DNA of 64,000 bases from Pseudomonadota bacterium (GTDB lineage: Bacteria; Pseudomonadota; Alphaproteobacteria; Sphingomonadales; Sphingomonadaceae): the NCBI GenBank assembly GCA_023458055.1, contig JAEXAW010000084.1:124001-188000 (forward strand), given 5' to 3'. The notes beneath the pieces were generated by a model. That model did not search any database. It was not told the origin of the DNA and was given only the letters and a program-made list of their open reading frames with translations. The position numbers were made by a program, and so were the translations under genes. This document shows, piece after piece, positions 45,916 to 54,742 of this stretch (the first letter of the stretch is position 1; the number at the start of each line of letters is the position of its first letter).

Positions 45916-45934
45916 ACCTGTTGGTGTGGCGAAT

Positions 45935-47137
45935 TTACGCCAAAGCCGCTTTCAACTTGTCCACCAGATCGGTCTTTTCCCACGGGAAGAGATCTCCCTC
46001 CGGCTGGCGGCCAAAATGACCATAAGCCGCCGTGGTGCGATATATCGGCTTGTTGAGGCCGAGATGCGTGCGGATGCCCTTGGGCGTAAGCTTGACCAGC
46101 GTGGGCAGAACCTCCTCAAGCTTGCTTTCCGCAACCGTGCCCGTGCCGTGCGTGTCGACATAGAGCGACAGCGGCTCGGCGACGCCGATGGCGTAGCTCA
46201 GCTGGATCGTGCAACGGCGCGCCAGACCAGCGGCAACGATATTCTTCGCCAAGTAGCGCGCGATATAGGCGGCCGAGCGGTCCACCTTGGTCGGGTCCTT
46301 GCCCGAGAAGGCGCCGCCGCCGTGCGGGGCAGCACCGCCATAAGTGTCAACGATGATCTTGCGCCCGGTGAGGCCGGCATCGCCATCGGGGCCGCCAATT
46401 TCGAACAGGCCGGTCGGGTTGACGTAGATATCCTGATCGTCGGGGAGCCAGCCTTCCGGCAGCACATCCGCGATCACGCCCTTCACATAATCGCGCAGCC
46501 GCGCTTGCCCTTCATCGTTGGAGAGCGCAGGCGTGTGCTGGGTCGATACCACCACCGCCTTGGCGCGCACCGGCTTTTCGTCACGATATTCCAGCGTCAC
46601 CTGGCTTTTCGCGTCGGGTTCGAGGAAATCGACCGTGCCTGCGTGACGATCCGCCGCAAGCCGCTGCAGGATCTTGTGGCTATAATCGAGCGTTGCCGGC
46701 ATGAGGTCGGGCGTTTCGTCCGAAGCATAGCCGAACATGATGCCCTGATCGCCCGCGCCTTCATCCTTGTTGCCGCTTTCATCCACCCCTTGCGCGATGT
46801 GCGCGGATTGCGGGTGGAGGTTGTTTTCAAAGTGCAGGCTTTCCCAGTGGAAGCCCGATTGTTCGTAGCCGATATCCTTGACCACGCCGCGCACCGTGCG
46901 TTCAATCTCTTCCCTGATCCCCGGCGCCCAATTGCCGTCTTCATCCATGATGCCTTCCCCACGAATTTCGCCCGCGAGGATTACGGTCTGGGTGGTCGTC
47001 AGCGTTTCGCACGCGACGCGCGCTTCGGGGTCTTTGGAGAGGAACAGGTCGACAATCGCGTCGCTGATCTGGTCGGACACTTTGTCCGGATGGCCTTCTG
47101 AAACCGATTCAGAGGTAAACAGGAAATAGTCGCGCAT
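45935..47137 (-). CDS. metK: S-adenosylmethionine synthase
   Basis: Makes SAM from methionine and ATP in the cytoplasm, 400 residues. MRDYFLFTSESVSEGHPDK at the start (ATP-site His), the KGAGDQGIMFGYA-type loop near 125 and GGGAFSGKDPTKVDRSAAY near 275 are diagnostic. ATG at 47137 is chosen because the conserved N-terminus begins there; the open frame extends 34 codons further. I looked for SAM-II and SAM/SAH riboswitches in the 92 bases upstream and found no fit. The usual downstream partner trmB is now 3.5 kb away. Confidence 0.96.
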   Translation of the reverse strand: MRDYFLFTSESVSEGHPDKVSDQISDAIVDLFLSKDPEARVACETLTTTQTVILAGEIRGEGIMDEDGNWAPGIREEIERTVRGVVKDIGYEQSGFHWESLHFENNLHPQSAHIAQGVDESGNKDEGAGDQGIMFGYASDETPDLMPATLDYSHKILQRLAADRHAGTVDFLEPDAKSQVTLEYRDEKPVRAKAVVVSTQHTPALSNDEGQARLRDYVKGVIADVLPEGWLPDDQDIYVNPTGLFEIGGPDGDAGLTGRKIIVDTYGGAAPHGGGAFSGKDPTKVDRSAAYIARYLAKNIVAAGLARRCTIQLSYAIGVAEPLSLYVDTHGTGTVAESKLEEVLPTLVKLTPKGIRTHLGLNKPIYRTTAAYGHFGRQPEGDLFPWEKTDLVDKLKAALA

Positions 47138-47229
47138 GGTTGTGCCAGCCCTTTGCTGTATCTGCGTGGTTGATAAAAATCGCCTGGTAGCAGACGAGTA
47201 TAAAGAAAACTTTATATGTTGGGCGGGCT

Positions 47230-48801
47230 TTAGCGCCAAGCGCGGCTGCGGGCAAGGGCGAAGGCGGCAATCAATAATAAAGCGGCGAGTAGCAGAGGTA
47301 TCGCATTGCCGTAACGCGCAAACAAGGTAGGTGCGTGGGCGGGCGGCATGACCGCATCAATCCGCCCCGCCTGCCCCTGCGCGATGCTGGCGACCCTATT
47401 GCCGTCAGCGTCGATAATGCCGGAGATGCCGGTCGGGGTTACGCGCGCGATGGGGAGCCCCTCCTCGATCGCGCGCAGACGGGCTTGCGCATGATGTTGC
47501 GGCGCGCCCCAGCCACCGAACCACGCATCATTCGAAGGCGAAAAGATGAAATCCGGGCGGTTCGCCTTATCGACCACATGGCCGGAAAAGATCATCTCGT
47601 AGCAGATCAGCATGCCGACCTTGCCGAAGGAGCCGATATTGATGGTACGCGGACCGGGGCCGGGGACGAAATCAATCGCGCCAGGCACAAGGCGCGCTAT
47701 TCCGAGCGGTTCAAGCACGGCGCGCAGCGGCACATATTCGCCGAACGGCACAAGATGCGCCTTGTCGTAGCGGGCCAGCAATTTTCCTTGGGTGTCCATC
47801 GCGAAGATCGAATTACGCGCGCCCGTAAGGGTGCCTTGGGCATCGAAGTCCAGCTTGACCGCGCCGGTCAGCACCATATCGTCGGGGTTGAGCAACCGCG
47901 CGATCCGCGCCCGCGCCGACGTGGGCGAGAGCGTGTAATAATCAGGGGGATAACCATCCTCGAGGAAATCGGGAACGGCGGATTCGGTCCATAACAGGAG
48001 GCGCGGTGCTGCATCCTTTGGCGTGGACAGACCCGCTAGCTTGGCGAAATTCGCGTCCGCCTCCTCGCCCGCCCATTTATTATCCTGCCCGATATTGGGC
48101 TGCACCAACGTCACGCGCGGCCCGGGCTGGGCGGCGTCGCTGCCCACCGCCAGATCGGCGACGCCGACGAGCAACGGCAGCGCGAGAGCCACGCCTGCGG
48201 CCTTCCAGTTTTTTGTAGCAATCGCGACCCAGCTGCCGGCGATCAGCAGGATCATGGCGGAAAGACCGTACGTGCCGACGAAGCGCGCTTCTCCGGCGAG
48301 GCCCATCGGCAGCGCGATTTCGGCAAGCGGGTTCCAGGCAAAGCCGGTGAAGAGCGTCGCGCGCAGCCATTCGGCGAGCGCCCAGCTGCCGCCGAGCGCT
48401 AGGATGAGCGGGAGCAATTTCCCGCCCGCGATCCGCTTCGCCGCCCAACTCGCGAGCGCGAGATAGACCGCCATCACCCCCGCGAGCAAAAGGAGCGCAA
48501 CCCAGCCCAAAAAGGCGGGCATCTTTGCCTGATAGCCAAAAGCGGTGGGGAGCCAGATCAACCCGACGATGAAATGGCCAAAGCCGAACCACCAGCCGGT
48601 GCCGAACCCGCCACGCGGGCTGGTCTCCCCGCTCATGTGGAGCAACCAGATATAGGCCGCCAGCGCCACCATCGCCACCGGCCACCACCCCAATGGCGCC
48701 ATGCCGAGCGACACCGCCGCGCCGAGGATGAGGGGGAGGAAAATTGAAACCAGCTTGTTTCCCTGCACAGGAGCACGCTTCCTGGTGAATAAAGTCTTCA
48801 T
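47230..48801 (-). CDS. lnt: Apolipoprotein N-acyltransferase
   Basis: Last enzyme of lipoprotein maturation: adds a third acyl chain to the N-terminal Cys at the periplasmic face. 523 residues with six membrane helices in the N-terminal half (from SIFLPLILGAAVSLGMA) and a nitrilase domain from about 215. The catalytic triad is E in LLLWTESAVPDF, K in YDKAHLVPFGEYVP and C in VGMLICYEMIF. ATG at 48801 overlaps the MarR stop (ATGA). Works after LspA, encoded at 24802. Confidence 0.95.
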   Translation of the reverse strand: MKTLFTRKRAPVQGNKLVSIFLPLILGAAVSLGMAPLGWWPVAMVALAAYIWLLHMSGETSPRGGFGTGWWFGFGHFIVGLIWLPTAFGYQAKMPAFLGWVALLLLAGVMAVYLALASWAAKRIAGGKLLPLILALGGSWALAEWLRATLFTGFAWNPLAEIALPMGLAGEARFVGTYGLSAMILLIAGSWVAIATKNWKAAGVALALPLLVGVADLAVGSDAAQPGPRVTLVQPNIGQDNKWAGEEADANFAKLAGLSTPKDAAPRLLLWTESAVPDFLEDGYPPDYYTLSPTSARARIARLLNPDDMVLTGAVKLDFDAQGTLTGARNSIFAMDTQGKLLARYDKAHLVPFGEYVPLRAVLEPLGIARLVPGAIDFVPGPGPRTINIGSFGKVGMLICYEMIFSGHVVDKANRPDFIFSPSNDAWFGGWGAPQHHAQARLRAIEEGLPIARVTPTGISGIIDADGNRVASIAQGQAGRIDAVMPPAHAPTLFARYGNAIPLLLAALLLIAAFALARSRAWR

Positions 48802-49307
48802 CACCCGCTCTGTAAATCCGCAATGCGGCGGCGATCGGCCTGCGGGATCAGACCTTCGCACACGCGCCAGAAGCCGGTCACCGCATCCTGCCCGGCATCG
48901 CTATAGGCCGCGGCCATCGCCTTGCGCAGTTCGGTGAAGAGGCGCGCCTCCAAATCCTCGCCCGCATCGGTCAGCCGCACTTCCTTTTGCCGCCGGTCGC
49001 TGCGCCCGGTCGCAAAAGCGATCAGCCCGTGCGTCTCCAGATCCTTCAGCACCCGCGACAGCGATTGTTTGGTGACGCCAAGAAGCGCAATCAAATCGGA
49101 AATCACCAGTCCGGGCCGCCGCGCGATGAAATAAAGCGCGCGCTGGTGGGCACGGCCCAGCCCTTCCTTGGCCAGCAGTTCGTCGAGCCGGCGCATCAGA
49201 TGATTATGCCCGAAATAAAGCATCTCGATACCGCGACGCACCTCGGCTTCGCGCAAATAGAGCGCGGAGGCGGTCATGATAGTGGCGGGGTTTTGTCCGT
49301 CCGGCAT
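48801..49307 (-). CDS. MarR-family regulator (PetP-like)
   Basis: Winged-helix regulator of 168 residues. The DNA-binding core holds LGRAHQRALYFIARRPGLVI near residue 55, LLGVTKQSLSRVLKDLETHGLI near 78-100 (part quoted) and the wing ATGRSDRRQKEVRLTDAG. In several alphaproteobacteria a similar PetP protein lies beside ilvE, which is true here (79 bp, divergent), but the response regulator PetR is not present: lnt follows instead. ATG at 49307 is the likely start; its ribosome site is weak and 49277 is the alternative. Confidence 0.8.
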   Translation of the reverse strand: MPDGQNPATIMTASALYLREAEVRRGIEMLYFGHNHLMRRLDELLAKEGLGRAHQRALYFIARRPGLVISDLIALLGVTKQSLSRVLKDLETHGLIAFATGRSDRRQKEVRLTDAGEDLEARLFTELRKAMAAAYSDAGQDAVTGFWRVCEGLIPQADRRRIADLQSG

Positions 49308-49386
49308 GGCTGAGGCTCTCTTGCGCGGACGCTGCGCCTTTGGCAAGGGGAGACGCACACTTTGCTAACAGGAAGGCCCTCCACCC

Positions 49387-50481
49387 ATGACCGCCGCGCC
49401 CGAATTCATCATCGAACCCCATCCCCACCCGGTCGATGCGGTATCGCGCGCAGCGATGATCGAAAGCCCGGGCTTTGGCACTCTGTTCACCGATCATATG
49501 GTGACCATCCGCTATACCGAAGGGCAAGGTTGGCATGATGCCAAGGTCGGTCCGCGCAAAGCGCTGTCGCTCGATCCGGCCACCGCCGTCCTCCATTATG
49601 CGCAGGAAATTTTTGAAGGCCTCAAAGCCTATCGCCATGAGGATGGCAGCTTCGCACTGTTCCGGCCGGAACAAAATGCGCGGCGGTTTAATGCGTCGGC
49701 GCGGCGGCTCGCCATGCCGGAACTGCCCGAAGAATTGTTCCTCGCCTCGATTGAGGAAATTGTGCGCGCCGACAAGGCGTGGATGCCTTCGGTCGACGGT
49801 GGCTCGCTATATCTGCGCCCGTTCATGTTTGCGAGCGAGGCGTTTCTCGGCGTGCGTCCGGCGAAGGAATATCTCTATCTCGTCATCGTCTCGCCGGTCG
49901 GGGCCTATTTCAAGAGCGGCGCGCCTGCGGTCAAAATCTGGGTGAGCGAGGATTATTCGCGCGCCGGACCCGGCGGCACGGGCGCTGCCAAATGCGGCGG
50001 CAATTATGCGGCGTCACTCCTGCCGCAATCCGAAGCGATTGCCGAAGGCTGCGATCAAGTCGTGTTCCTGGACGCCAGGGAACAGCGCTGGATTGACGAG
50101 CTTGGCGGCATGAACCTGTTTTTCCTGTTCGATGATGGCCGCATGATCACGCCGCCGCTCGGCACCATCCTCCCCGGCATCACCCGCGATTCGATCATGC
50201 AACTCGCGCGCGATGAGGGCATCACGGTGAGCGAAGAGCCCTATGCCATCGACCAGTGGGAGGCCGATGCCACCAGCGGCAAGCTCATTGAAAGCTTCGC
50301 TTGCGGGACGGCGGCGGTCGTCACCCCGGTCGGCGAGGTGCGCGGGCACAAGCATAATTTCACCATCGGCGCGGGCGGCCCGGGACAGATGACGATGAAG
50401 CTCAAGGACAAGCTCACCGGCATCCAGCGCGGCACCTTGCCCGATACGCATGGCTGGGTGCGGAAGATTACGGGGGTTTGA
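49387..50481 (+). CDS. ilvE: Branched-chain amino acid aminotransferase
   Basis: PLP enzyme of fold type IV, 364 residues, final step of Leu, Ile and Val synthesis. EIFEGLKAYR near residue 75, the PLP lysine in GTGAAKCGGNYAASLL near 198-213, and MNLFFLF near 240 mark it as the long (eukaryote-like) form. AGGAAGG precedes the ATG. Divergent from the MarR gene, with 79 bases between, which may regulate it. A palindromic repeat follows the stop. Confidence 0.95.
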   Translation: MTAAPEFIIEPHPHPVDAVSRAAMIESPGFGTLFTDHMVTIRYTEGQGWHDAKVGPRKALSLDPATAVLHYAQEIFEGLKAYRHEDGSFALFRPEQNARRFNASARRLAMPELPEELFLASIEEIVRADKAWMPSVDGGSLYLRPFMFASEAFLGVRPAKEYLYLVIVSPVGAYFKSGAPAVKIWVSEDYSRAGPGGTGAAKCGGNYAASLLPQSEAIAEGCDQVVFLDAREQRWIDELGGMNLFFLFDDGRMITPPLGTILPGITRDSIMQLARDEGITVSEEPYAIDQWEADATSGKLIESFACGTAAVVTPVGEVRGHKHNFTIGAGGPGQMTMKLKDKLTGIQRGTLPDTHGWVRKITGV

Positions 50482-50514
50482 GCCGACGCCTTTTGGGGCG
50501 TGCTTTGGGAAGGC

Positions 50515-50655
50515 TTACCCCCACCCTCCCTCGCCAGGGAGGGTCGAAATTGGTGCAGCCAATTTCGGGGTGGGTCAAACGCTCAATGAACACGCCGATA
50601 CCCACCCCAAAAGACGTACCGTCTTTTGACCCTCCCTGGAAGGGAGGGTGGAGGC
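50515..50655. repeat. Palindromic repeat pair after ilvE
   Basis: Two units of the array family in opposite orientation, CCACCCTCCC...GGGGTGGGT and ACCCACCCC...GGGAGGGTGG, with inner hairpins GAAATTGGTGCAGCCAATTTC and AAAAGACGTACCGTCTTTT. It probably ends ilvE transcription. Confidence 0.85.
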
Positions 50656-50753
50656 ATGAGGATTTTGCCAAATTCCCCCTTCCCATCCGCGCAACTCCCG
50701 CTTATAGGGCGGCGCTCACCGGCCCTTTAAAGGCGAAGGCCGGTCATGCGCAT

Positions 50754-50828
50754 TGGGGCGTAGCCAAGCGGTAAGGCACCGGTTTTTGGTACCGGCATGC
50801 GGAGGTTCGAATCCTCCCGCCCCAGCCA
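50754..50828 (+). tRNA. tRNA-Gln (anticodon UUG)
   Basis: Cloverleaf: acceptor TGGGGCG (50754-50760) with CGCCCCA (50818-50824), anticodon stem CCGGT/ACCGG with loop TTTTGGT and anticodon TTG at 50786-50788, T-arm GGAGGTTCGAATCCTCC and CCA encoded at 50826-50828. Length 75 with CCA. Confidence 0.97.
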
Positions 50829-50940
50829 TCCTTCTACAGATTCAACGCGCAGCGTGTGCACTAAGCCCAACAGTCTTGCAAAACCTCGTCAATCATGCTC
50901 CAAATCTGCGCGAATGAGAGAAGATTTGGGGTAGCAAGCT

Positions 50941-51393
50941 ATGGCCGCTAATGGTGTGAACCGCATCCTGATCGCCGTCCATGATTTGGAAAGCGCGAAG
51001 AAAAAATATCATGATTTGCTCGGCGCTACCTTCATGGATGCCCATTGGACCGGCGAACCGTTCGGCATTGGCGTTTCCATTGCATGGGACGCAGGAATCG
51101 AGCTGTGCGCTCCACTGCCGGGTCGAGAGGACAGCAGCGCCGTATCCGGTTTTCTTGCCAAGCATGGCGAGGGCGTGATGAACGTCTTCTTCAACATCTC
51201 CGATGGCGGAGCTGCGATGGATCTCGTGATCGCGCAGGGATACAACAGCATACATTCTCTCGATTATACGCAAGAAGAGATCGACCAGCATCTGGGCGGC
51301 CTGTTTCGCCGTTATCAGGAATTCAACCTTGATACCGCCGCGCGTTGCGGCTTTGCGATCAGCTTGGCCCGCATTGAACCCAAAGAAGCGTGA
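50941..51393 (+). CDS. VOC-superfamily (glyoxalase-like) protein
   Basis: Protein of 150 residues with paired beta-alpha-beta units. The first begins VNRILIAVHDLESAKKKYHDLLGATF (partly quoted), typical of glyoxalase/bleomycin-resistance proteins; the second half (VMNVFFNISDGGAAMDLVI) lines up as the other unit. Metal ligands are not certain because His at the usual first position is replaced in IAVHDL context. Function unknown, cytoplasmic. Its neighbours are unrelated. Confidence 0.75.
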   Translation: MAANGVNRILIAVHDLESAKKKYHDLLGATFMDAHWTGEPFGIGVSIAWDAGIELCAPLPGREDSSAVSGFLAKHGEGVMNVFFNISDGGAAMDLVIAQGYNSIHSLDYTQEEIDQHLGGLFRRYQEFNLDTAARCGFAISLARIEPKEA

Positions 51394-51470
51394 GTCTTGC
51401 CGCCGGGTTCTGCGCGCCTATATCCGGATTCAATAGAGATGATTTCCCCTTCATCAGGATCATAACTTCC

Positions 51471-51803
51471 ATGCGTACCATATCCGTCCCCGTCGCCCAT
51501 AATCTCCCCAAGGAAGAGGTGCGGCGGCGCATGCGCGAGCGGATCGGCAGTCTCGATAAATTCCTCCCCGGCAATGCAACGGTGCAATCGCGCTGGCCGA
51601 GCGAGGATCGCATGAGCCTTTCGGTCAACGCGATGGGGCAAGCGGTCGAAGCCAATCTCGATATTGAAGACAAGGCGATCATCGTCACCGTGCAGTTGCC
51701 GGGGATGCTCGGCATGATTGCGGGCACGATCGAAGGCGCGATCAAGGATAAGGGCTCGCAATTGCTGCTCGGCGACGAGAGCAAGGATCGGGATAAGGTC
51801 TGA
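51471..51803 (+). CDS. Polyhydroxyalkanoic acid system family protein
   Basis: Protein of 110 residues, start region VPVAHNLPKEEVRRRMRERI, then the ATVQSRWPSEDRMSLSVNAMG strand, as in the PHA_gran_rgn family. Such proteins lie by or affect PHA granules, but the role is unproven. No PHA synthase or phasin is in the window. ATG at 51471 is chosen; an open frame reaches 27 codons further upstream over the VOC gene. Cytoplasmic. Confidence 0.78.
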   Translation: MRTISVPVAHNLPKEEVRRRMRERIGSLDKFLPGNATVQSRWPSEDRMSLSVNAMGQAVEANLDIEDKAIIVTVQLPGMLGMIAGTIEGAIKDKGSQLLLGDESKDRDKV

Positions 51804-51855
51804 TCGAGGAACGTCTCCGCTTCCCGTCCGTTGGAAAGGGAAAGGAGATGGTAAA

Positions 51856-52197
51856 ATGACCGATCAGAACCGCACCAACCAGCAAGCTCAGGAAGCCGCT
51901 CGCGCCAATGCAGGCCATGCGCAGGAGCAAGGCCAACGCGATGCCGCCCAGCTGAAGGCCGATCAGGAACGCGCCGCTGCAGCCAAGGCCGCATCCGACG
52001 CGCAAATGGCTGAAGAAAGCGGCCTCACCAAGGAAGACACCAAGGAGCAGGCGCGCCCCGATAATGCTGCCGCAAAGGCCCAAGAGGCGGCCGAAAAGGG
52101 AAGCGCCGAAAAGAAAGCGGAATCGAGAGAGCTTGACCGCGAGCTGGCTGCATCAATGGATGCGTCAGACCCGCCCTCGCTGACCCAGCCGCGTTAA
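51856..52197 (+). CDS. Small disordered, Ala/Gln/Glu-rich protein
   Basis: Protein of 113 residues made almost only of A, Q, E, K, D and R (TDQNRTNQQAQEAARANAGH at the start), likely disordered or a single helix. AAAGGAGATGG precedes the ATG. It follows the PHA-system gene by 52 bp and ends three bases before the convergent ketoacyl synthase gene. The composition is like that of stress-protective hydrophilins, but this is only a resemblance. Confidence 0.65.
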   Translation: MTDQNRTNQQAQEAARANAGHAQEQGQRDAAQLKADQERAAAAKAASDAQMAEESGLTKEDTKEQARPDNAAAKAQEAAEKGSAEKKAESRELDRELAASMDASDPPSLTQPR

Positions 52198-52200
52198 GTC

Positions 52201-53352
52201 TTATGCGGCCTTGCGGATAAAGACGGTACCGGCGGAATAACCTGCTCCGAACGAGCAGATGACGCCGGTATCGCCCGCGTTCAGATCCTCATGGTTGAGG
52301 TGGAACGCGATGATCGAACCCGCCGACGAGGTGTTGGCATAAGTGTCGAGCACCGTCGGGCTTTCATCCTCACTGGCTTCATGGCCGAGGACGCGCTGCG
52401 CAATCAGCCGGTTCATGCCGGTATTGGCCTGGTGCAGCCATAGACGGCGCATATCGTCGGCCTTGAGGCCGAGCCGGTCCATCTGCGCGACGATCATCTC
52501 CGCGACCATCGGCACGACTTCCTTGAACACCTTGCGCCCTTCCTGGACGAACAGCTTGTCATTCTTTGCCCCGCTCGGCGACGGGTCGGGCGCACCTTCA
52601 TAAGCGCGGTTCAAAAAGCCGAAATTATTGCGGATATTGTTGGAAAATTGCGTCTTGAGCTTGGTTCCCAATATGTCCCAATAACCGGAAGGCGCGATGG
52701 CCTTGTCTTCAACCAGAATCGCGGTCGCGACGTCGCCGAAGATAAAATGGCTGTCGCGGTCGCGCCAGTTGAGGTGCCCGGAACAGATTTCGGGGTTGAC
52801 CACCAGCACCGATTTCGCATTGCCGCTGCGGATATAATCCGCCGCCGTCTGGATGCCGAAGGTTGCGGAAGAGCACGCGACATTCATGTCGAACCCGAAC
52901 CCGTCCTCGATCCCGAGCGCGTGCTGGATTTCAATTGCAATGGCGGGATAGGCGCGCTCCATGTTCGATGCGGCAACGATCACCGCGTCGACATCCTGCG
53001 CATCGCGGCCCGCCCGGGCGAGCGCATCGCGCGCGGCCTTGACGCCGATTTCGGCAAGCACGCTGATCTCGTCATTGCTGCGCGCCGGAAAGCGCGGGCA
53101 CATGGTGTCGGGGTCAAGGATCGGCGCTTTGGCGAGCACATAGCGCGCCTTGATCCCGCTCGCCTTTTCGATGAACTCGACGCTGGAAGGTTGCAACTCC
53201 TCCATCTCGCCCTTGGCGATTTCTTCCGCATTGGCCTCATTATGCGCCGCGACAAAGCGGTTGAAACTATCCACCAACTCTTCGTTCGAGATGCTGTCAG
53301 CGGGCGTAAACAAGCCGGTTGCCGAAATGACGGGGGTGCCGGAGAGGGTCAT
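52201..53352 (-). CDS. 3-oxoacyl-ACP synthase III-type enzyme
   Basis: Condensing enzyme of the FabH group, 383 residues, longer than E. coli FabH (317). Cys in NVACSSATFG near 161-170, His in LHQANTGMN near 308 and Asn in YANTSSAGS near 340 form the catalytic triad. It joins an acyl-CoA or acyl-ACP to malonyl-ACP, probably to begin or extend fatty acid chains. No other fab genes are near. The 25-residue insert near residue 30-60 (AHNEANAEEIAKGEMEELQ) marks a distinct subfamily. Divergent from the unknown gene at 53612 with a 259-bp gap. Confidence 0.85.
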   Translation of the reverse strand: MTLSGTPVISATGLFTPADSISNEELVDSFNRFVAAHNEANAEEIAKGEMEELQPSSVEFIEKASGIKARYVLAKAPILDPDTMCPRFPARSNDEISVLAEIGVKAARDALARAGRDAQDVDAVIVAASNMERAYPAIAIEIQHALGIEDGFGFDMNVACSSATFGIQTAADYIRSGNAKSVLVVNPEICSGHLNWRDRDSHFIFGDVATAILVEDKAIAPSGYWDILGTKLKTQFSNNIRNNFGFLNRAYEGAPDPSPSGAKNDKLFVQEGRKVFKEVVPMVAEMIVAQMDRLGLKADDMRRLWLHQANTGMNRLIAQRVLGHEASEDESPTVLDTYANTSSAGSIIAFHLNHEDLNAGDTGVICSFGAGYSAGTVFIRKAA

Positions 53353-53611
53353 TATTTGCTTCCCAAATACGAAAAGAGCGTCACGACGCGGAAAACTGTT
53401 GCTCCCTAGACACAGGGCCGAGCCCTTGCAAGCCGTGAACGCTGAACCATGCTTGCACGCCGCACTAACCCGTTGTTAACCATGGTGTGCACATAAAAGG
53501 AGCGTGGGCGGGGGCATTTTTTGAAAATGGCCAGGACGGATCGGCTTGTCGATCCGCTAACCAGCTGTCGAAATGCCCACCAATGGAGCCCCACAGATTT
53601 GGAGGCACATG

Positions 53612-54163
53612 ATGGCGACGGGGTCTAAACCGGCCAGCGGGGAATTTGCTCTTGCCGAGATGCGGGAGTTTGCAAGCTTCCCGCCGTCTACCCAGCGTTA
53701 TATCCGCCGCTCGCTCGATGTCGGGCTGGAGCGGGACGATGCGATTGCCTTATGGTCGCGCGACGAGGTTGAAGCCACCAGCATCCGCGTGCAGGCCAAA
53801 ATCTATCGGCGGCTTGATATGCTGCGCGATACGATCCCCGAAGATAGCAGCCTGGCTGTGATCGAGCCCTTCATGGCCCCACTGATTACGCTGTCGGCTT
53901 TCGATCTGGGCCAGAACCGGCTGGATGGCTTTGGCGCTTATCGCTTTTTATATGAGCGCTTGCTCGGGGCGGCGGTGCGGCCCTGGCTTCCGGCGGCCTT
54001 TTGCGCGGCGGCATCGCTCCCGCATCTTCATCCCGAAAAGCGGCGCGCGTTGCTCCAATCAATCAGCGAGGCTGCCGCCACGGCACCGGGTTGGTCCTAC
54101 CGCGAGCCGGTTTTCTTTCCGCATTGGGTCGAAAAGATCGATGCGGCTAGCGCCGCGCATTGA
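53612..54163 (+). CDS. Uncharacterised cytoplasmic protein
   Basis: Protein of 183 residues. FASFPPSTQRYIRRSLDVGLERDDAIALW near residue 20 (partly quoted) and the PHLHPEKRRALLQSISEAA helix near 145 are notable, as is PGWSYREPVFFPHW near the C-terminus. No domain is recognised and there is no signal. GGAGG precedes the ATG; a second ATG three bases upstream is possible. A dispersed repeat follows the stop. Confidence 0.6.
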   Translation: MATGSKPASGEFALAEMREFASFPPSTQRYIRRSLDVGLERDDAIALWSRDEVEATSIRVQAKIYRRLDMLRDTIPEDSSLAVIEPFMAPLITLSAFDLGQNRLDGFGAYRFLYERLLGAAVRPWLPAAFCAAASLPHLHPEKRRALLQSISEAAATAPGWSYREPVFFPHWVEKIDAASAAH

Positions 54164-54194
54164 GCAGCCGTCGATAGATAGCTTTGGGGTCTTT

Positions 54195-54390
54195 AGGTTC
54201 ACGCGGAGGCGCAGAGGCGCGGAGATTTTCACGCGAAGATCGGCTGATCGCACTGAAACTTAAACAGCGGCGCAGAGATTAAAATATTCGCGCCGCAGGC
54301 GCGCCTCTTTTTCTCCGCGCCTTCGCGCCTCCGCGTGAACCGATTTAATTCCACATCTCTGCGCCCTCTGCGCCTCTGCGTGAACCCATT
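54195..54390. repeat. Long imperfect inverted repeat
   Basis: GTTCACGCGGAGGCGCAGAGGCG near 54199 and CGCCTTCGCGCCTCCGCGTGAAC near 54322 are inverted arms; a third similar piece (CTCTGCGCCTCTGCGTGAAC) follows near 54370. The centre is AT-richer. Non-coding; a widespread type in bacterial genomes. Confidence 0.65.
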
Positions 54391-54395
54391 AGAAT

Positions 54396-54662
54396 TTAAG
54401 CCAATTCCGCCGCATCAGGATGCTTTTCCAAATAGCGCGCGACGAACGAACAGCTTGGGATAACCTTCCCGCCTTGTGCTTTCACGTCGGCCAGCGCGCC
54501 TTCGACGAGCTTGGTGCCGATTCCGCGTCCACCGAGCGCCTCGGGGACGACCGTATGGTTGAAATCCCACACATCGCCGTCGCGGCGATATTCGGCGTAA
54601 GCGATATGGCCCTCTTCCTCCAGTTCGTAGCGGTGTTTGGCGTTGTTGTCGGTGACATTCAT
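54396..54662 (-). CDS. Small GNAT-type N-acetyltransferase (YjdJ-like)
   Basis: Protein of 88 residues. The acetyl-CoA loop is RGIGTKLVEGALAD near 46-59, followed by CSFVARYLEKHPD near the end, both diagnostic of the short GNAT family with YjdJ. The first strand has HIAYAEYRRDGDVWDFNHT (part). The acceptor is unknown. AAGGAG precedes the ATG. Alone, convergent with none. Confidence 0.82.
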   Translation of the reverse strand: MNVTDNNAKHRYELEEEGHIAYAEYRRDGDVWDFNHTVVPEALGGRGIGTKLVEGALADVKAQGGKVIPSCSFVARYLEKHPDAAELA

Positions 54663-54742
54663 CCCGGTTTCTCCTTTTCGCGGTCATTCTTCCAAACCGT
54701 TCATTGACCGGGATGGTTCCGCTATGCTTTGATTTGCCCCTG

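Noticed and set aside
47138..47229. SAM riboswitch before metK
   Set aside because: The leader does not show the SAM-II or SAM/SAH conserved elements I know; only a loose resemblance.
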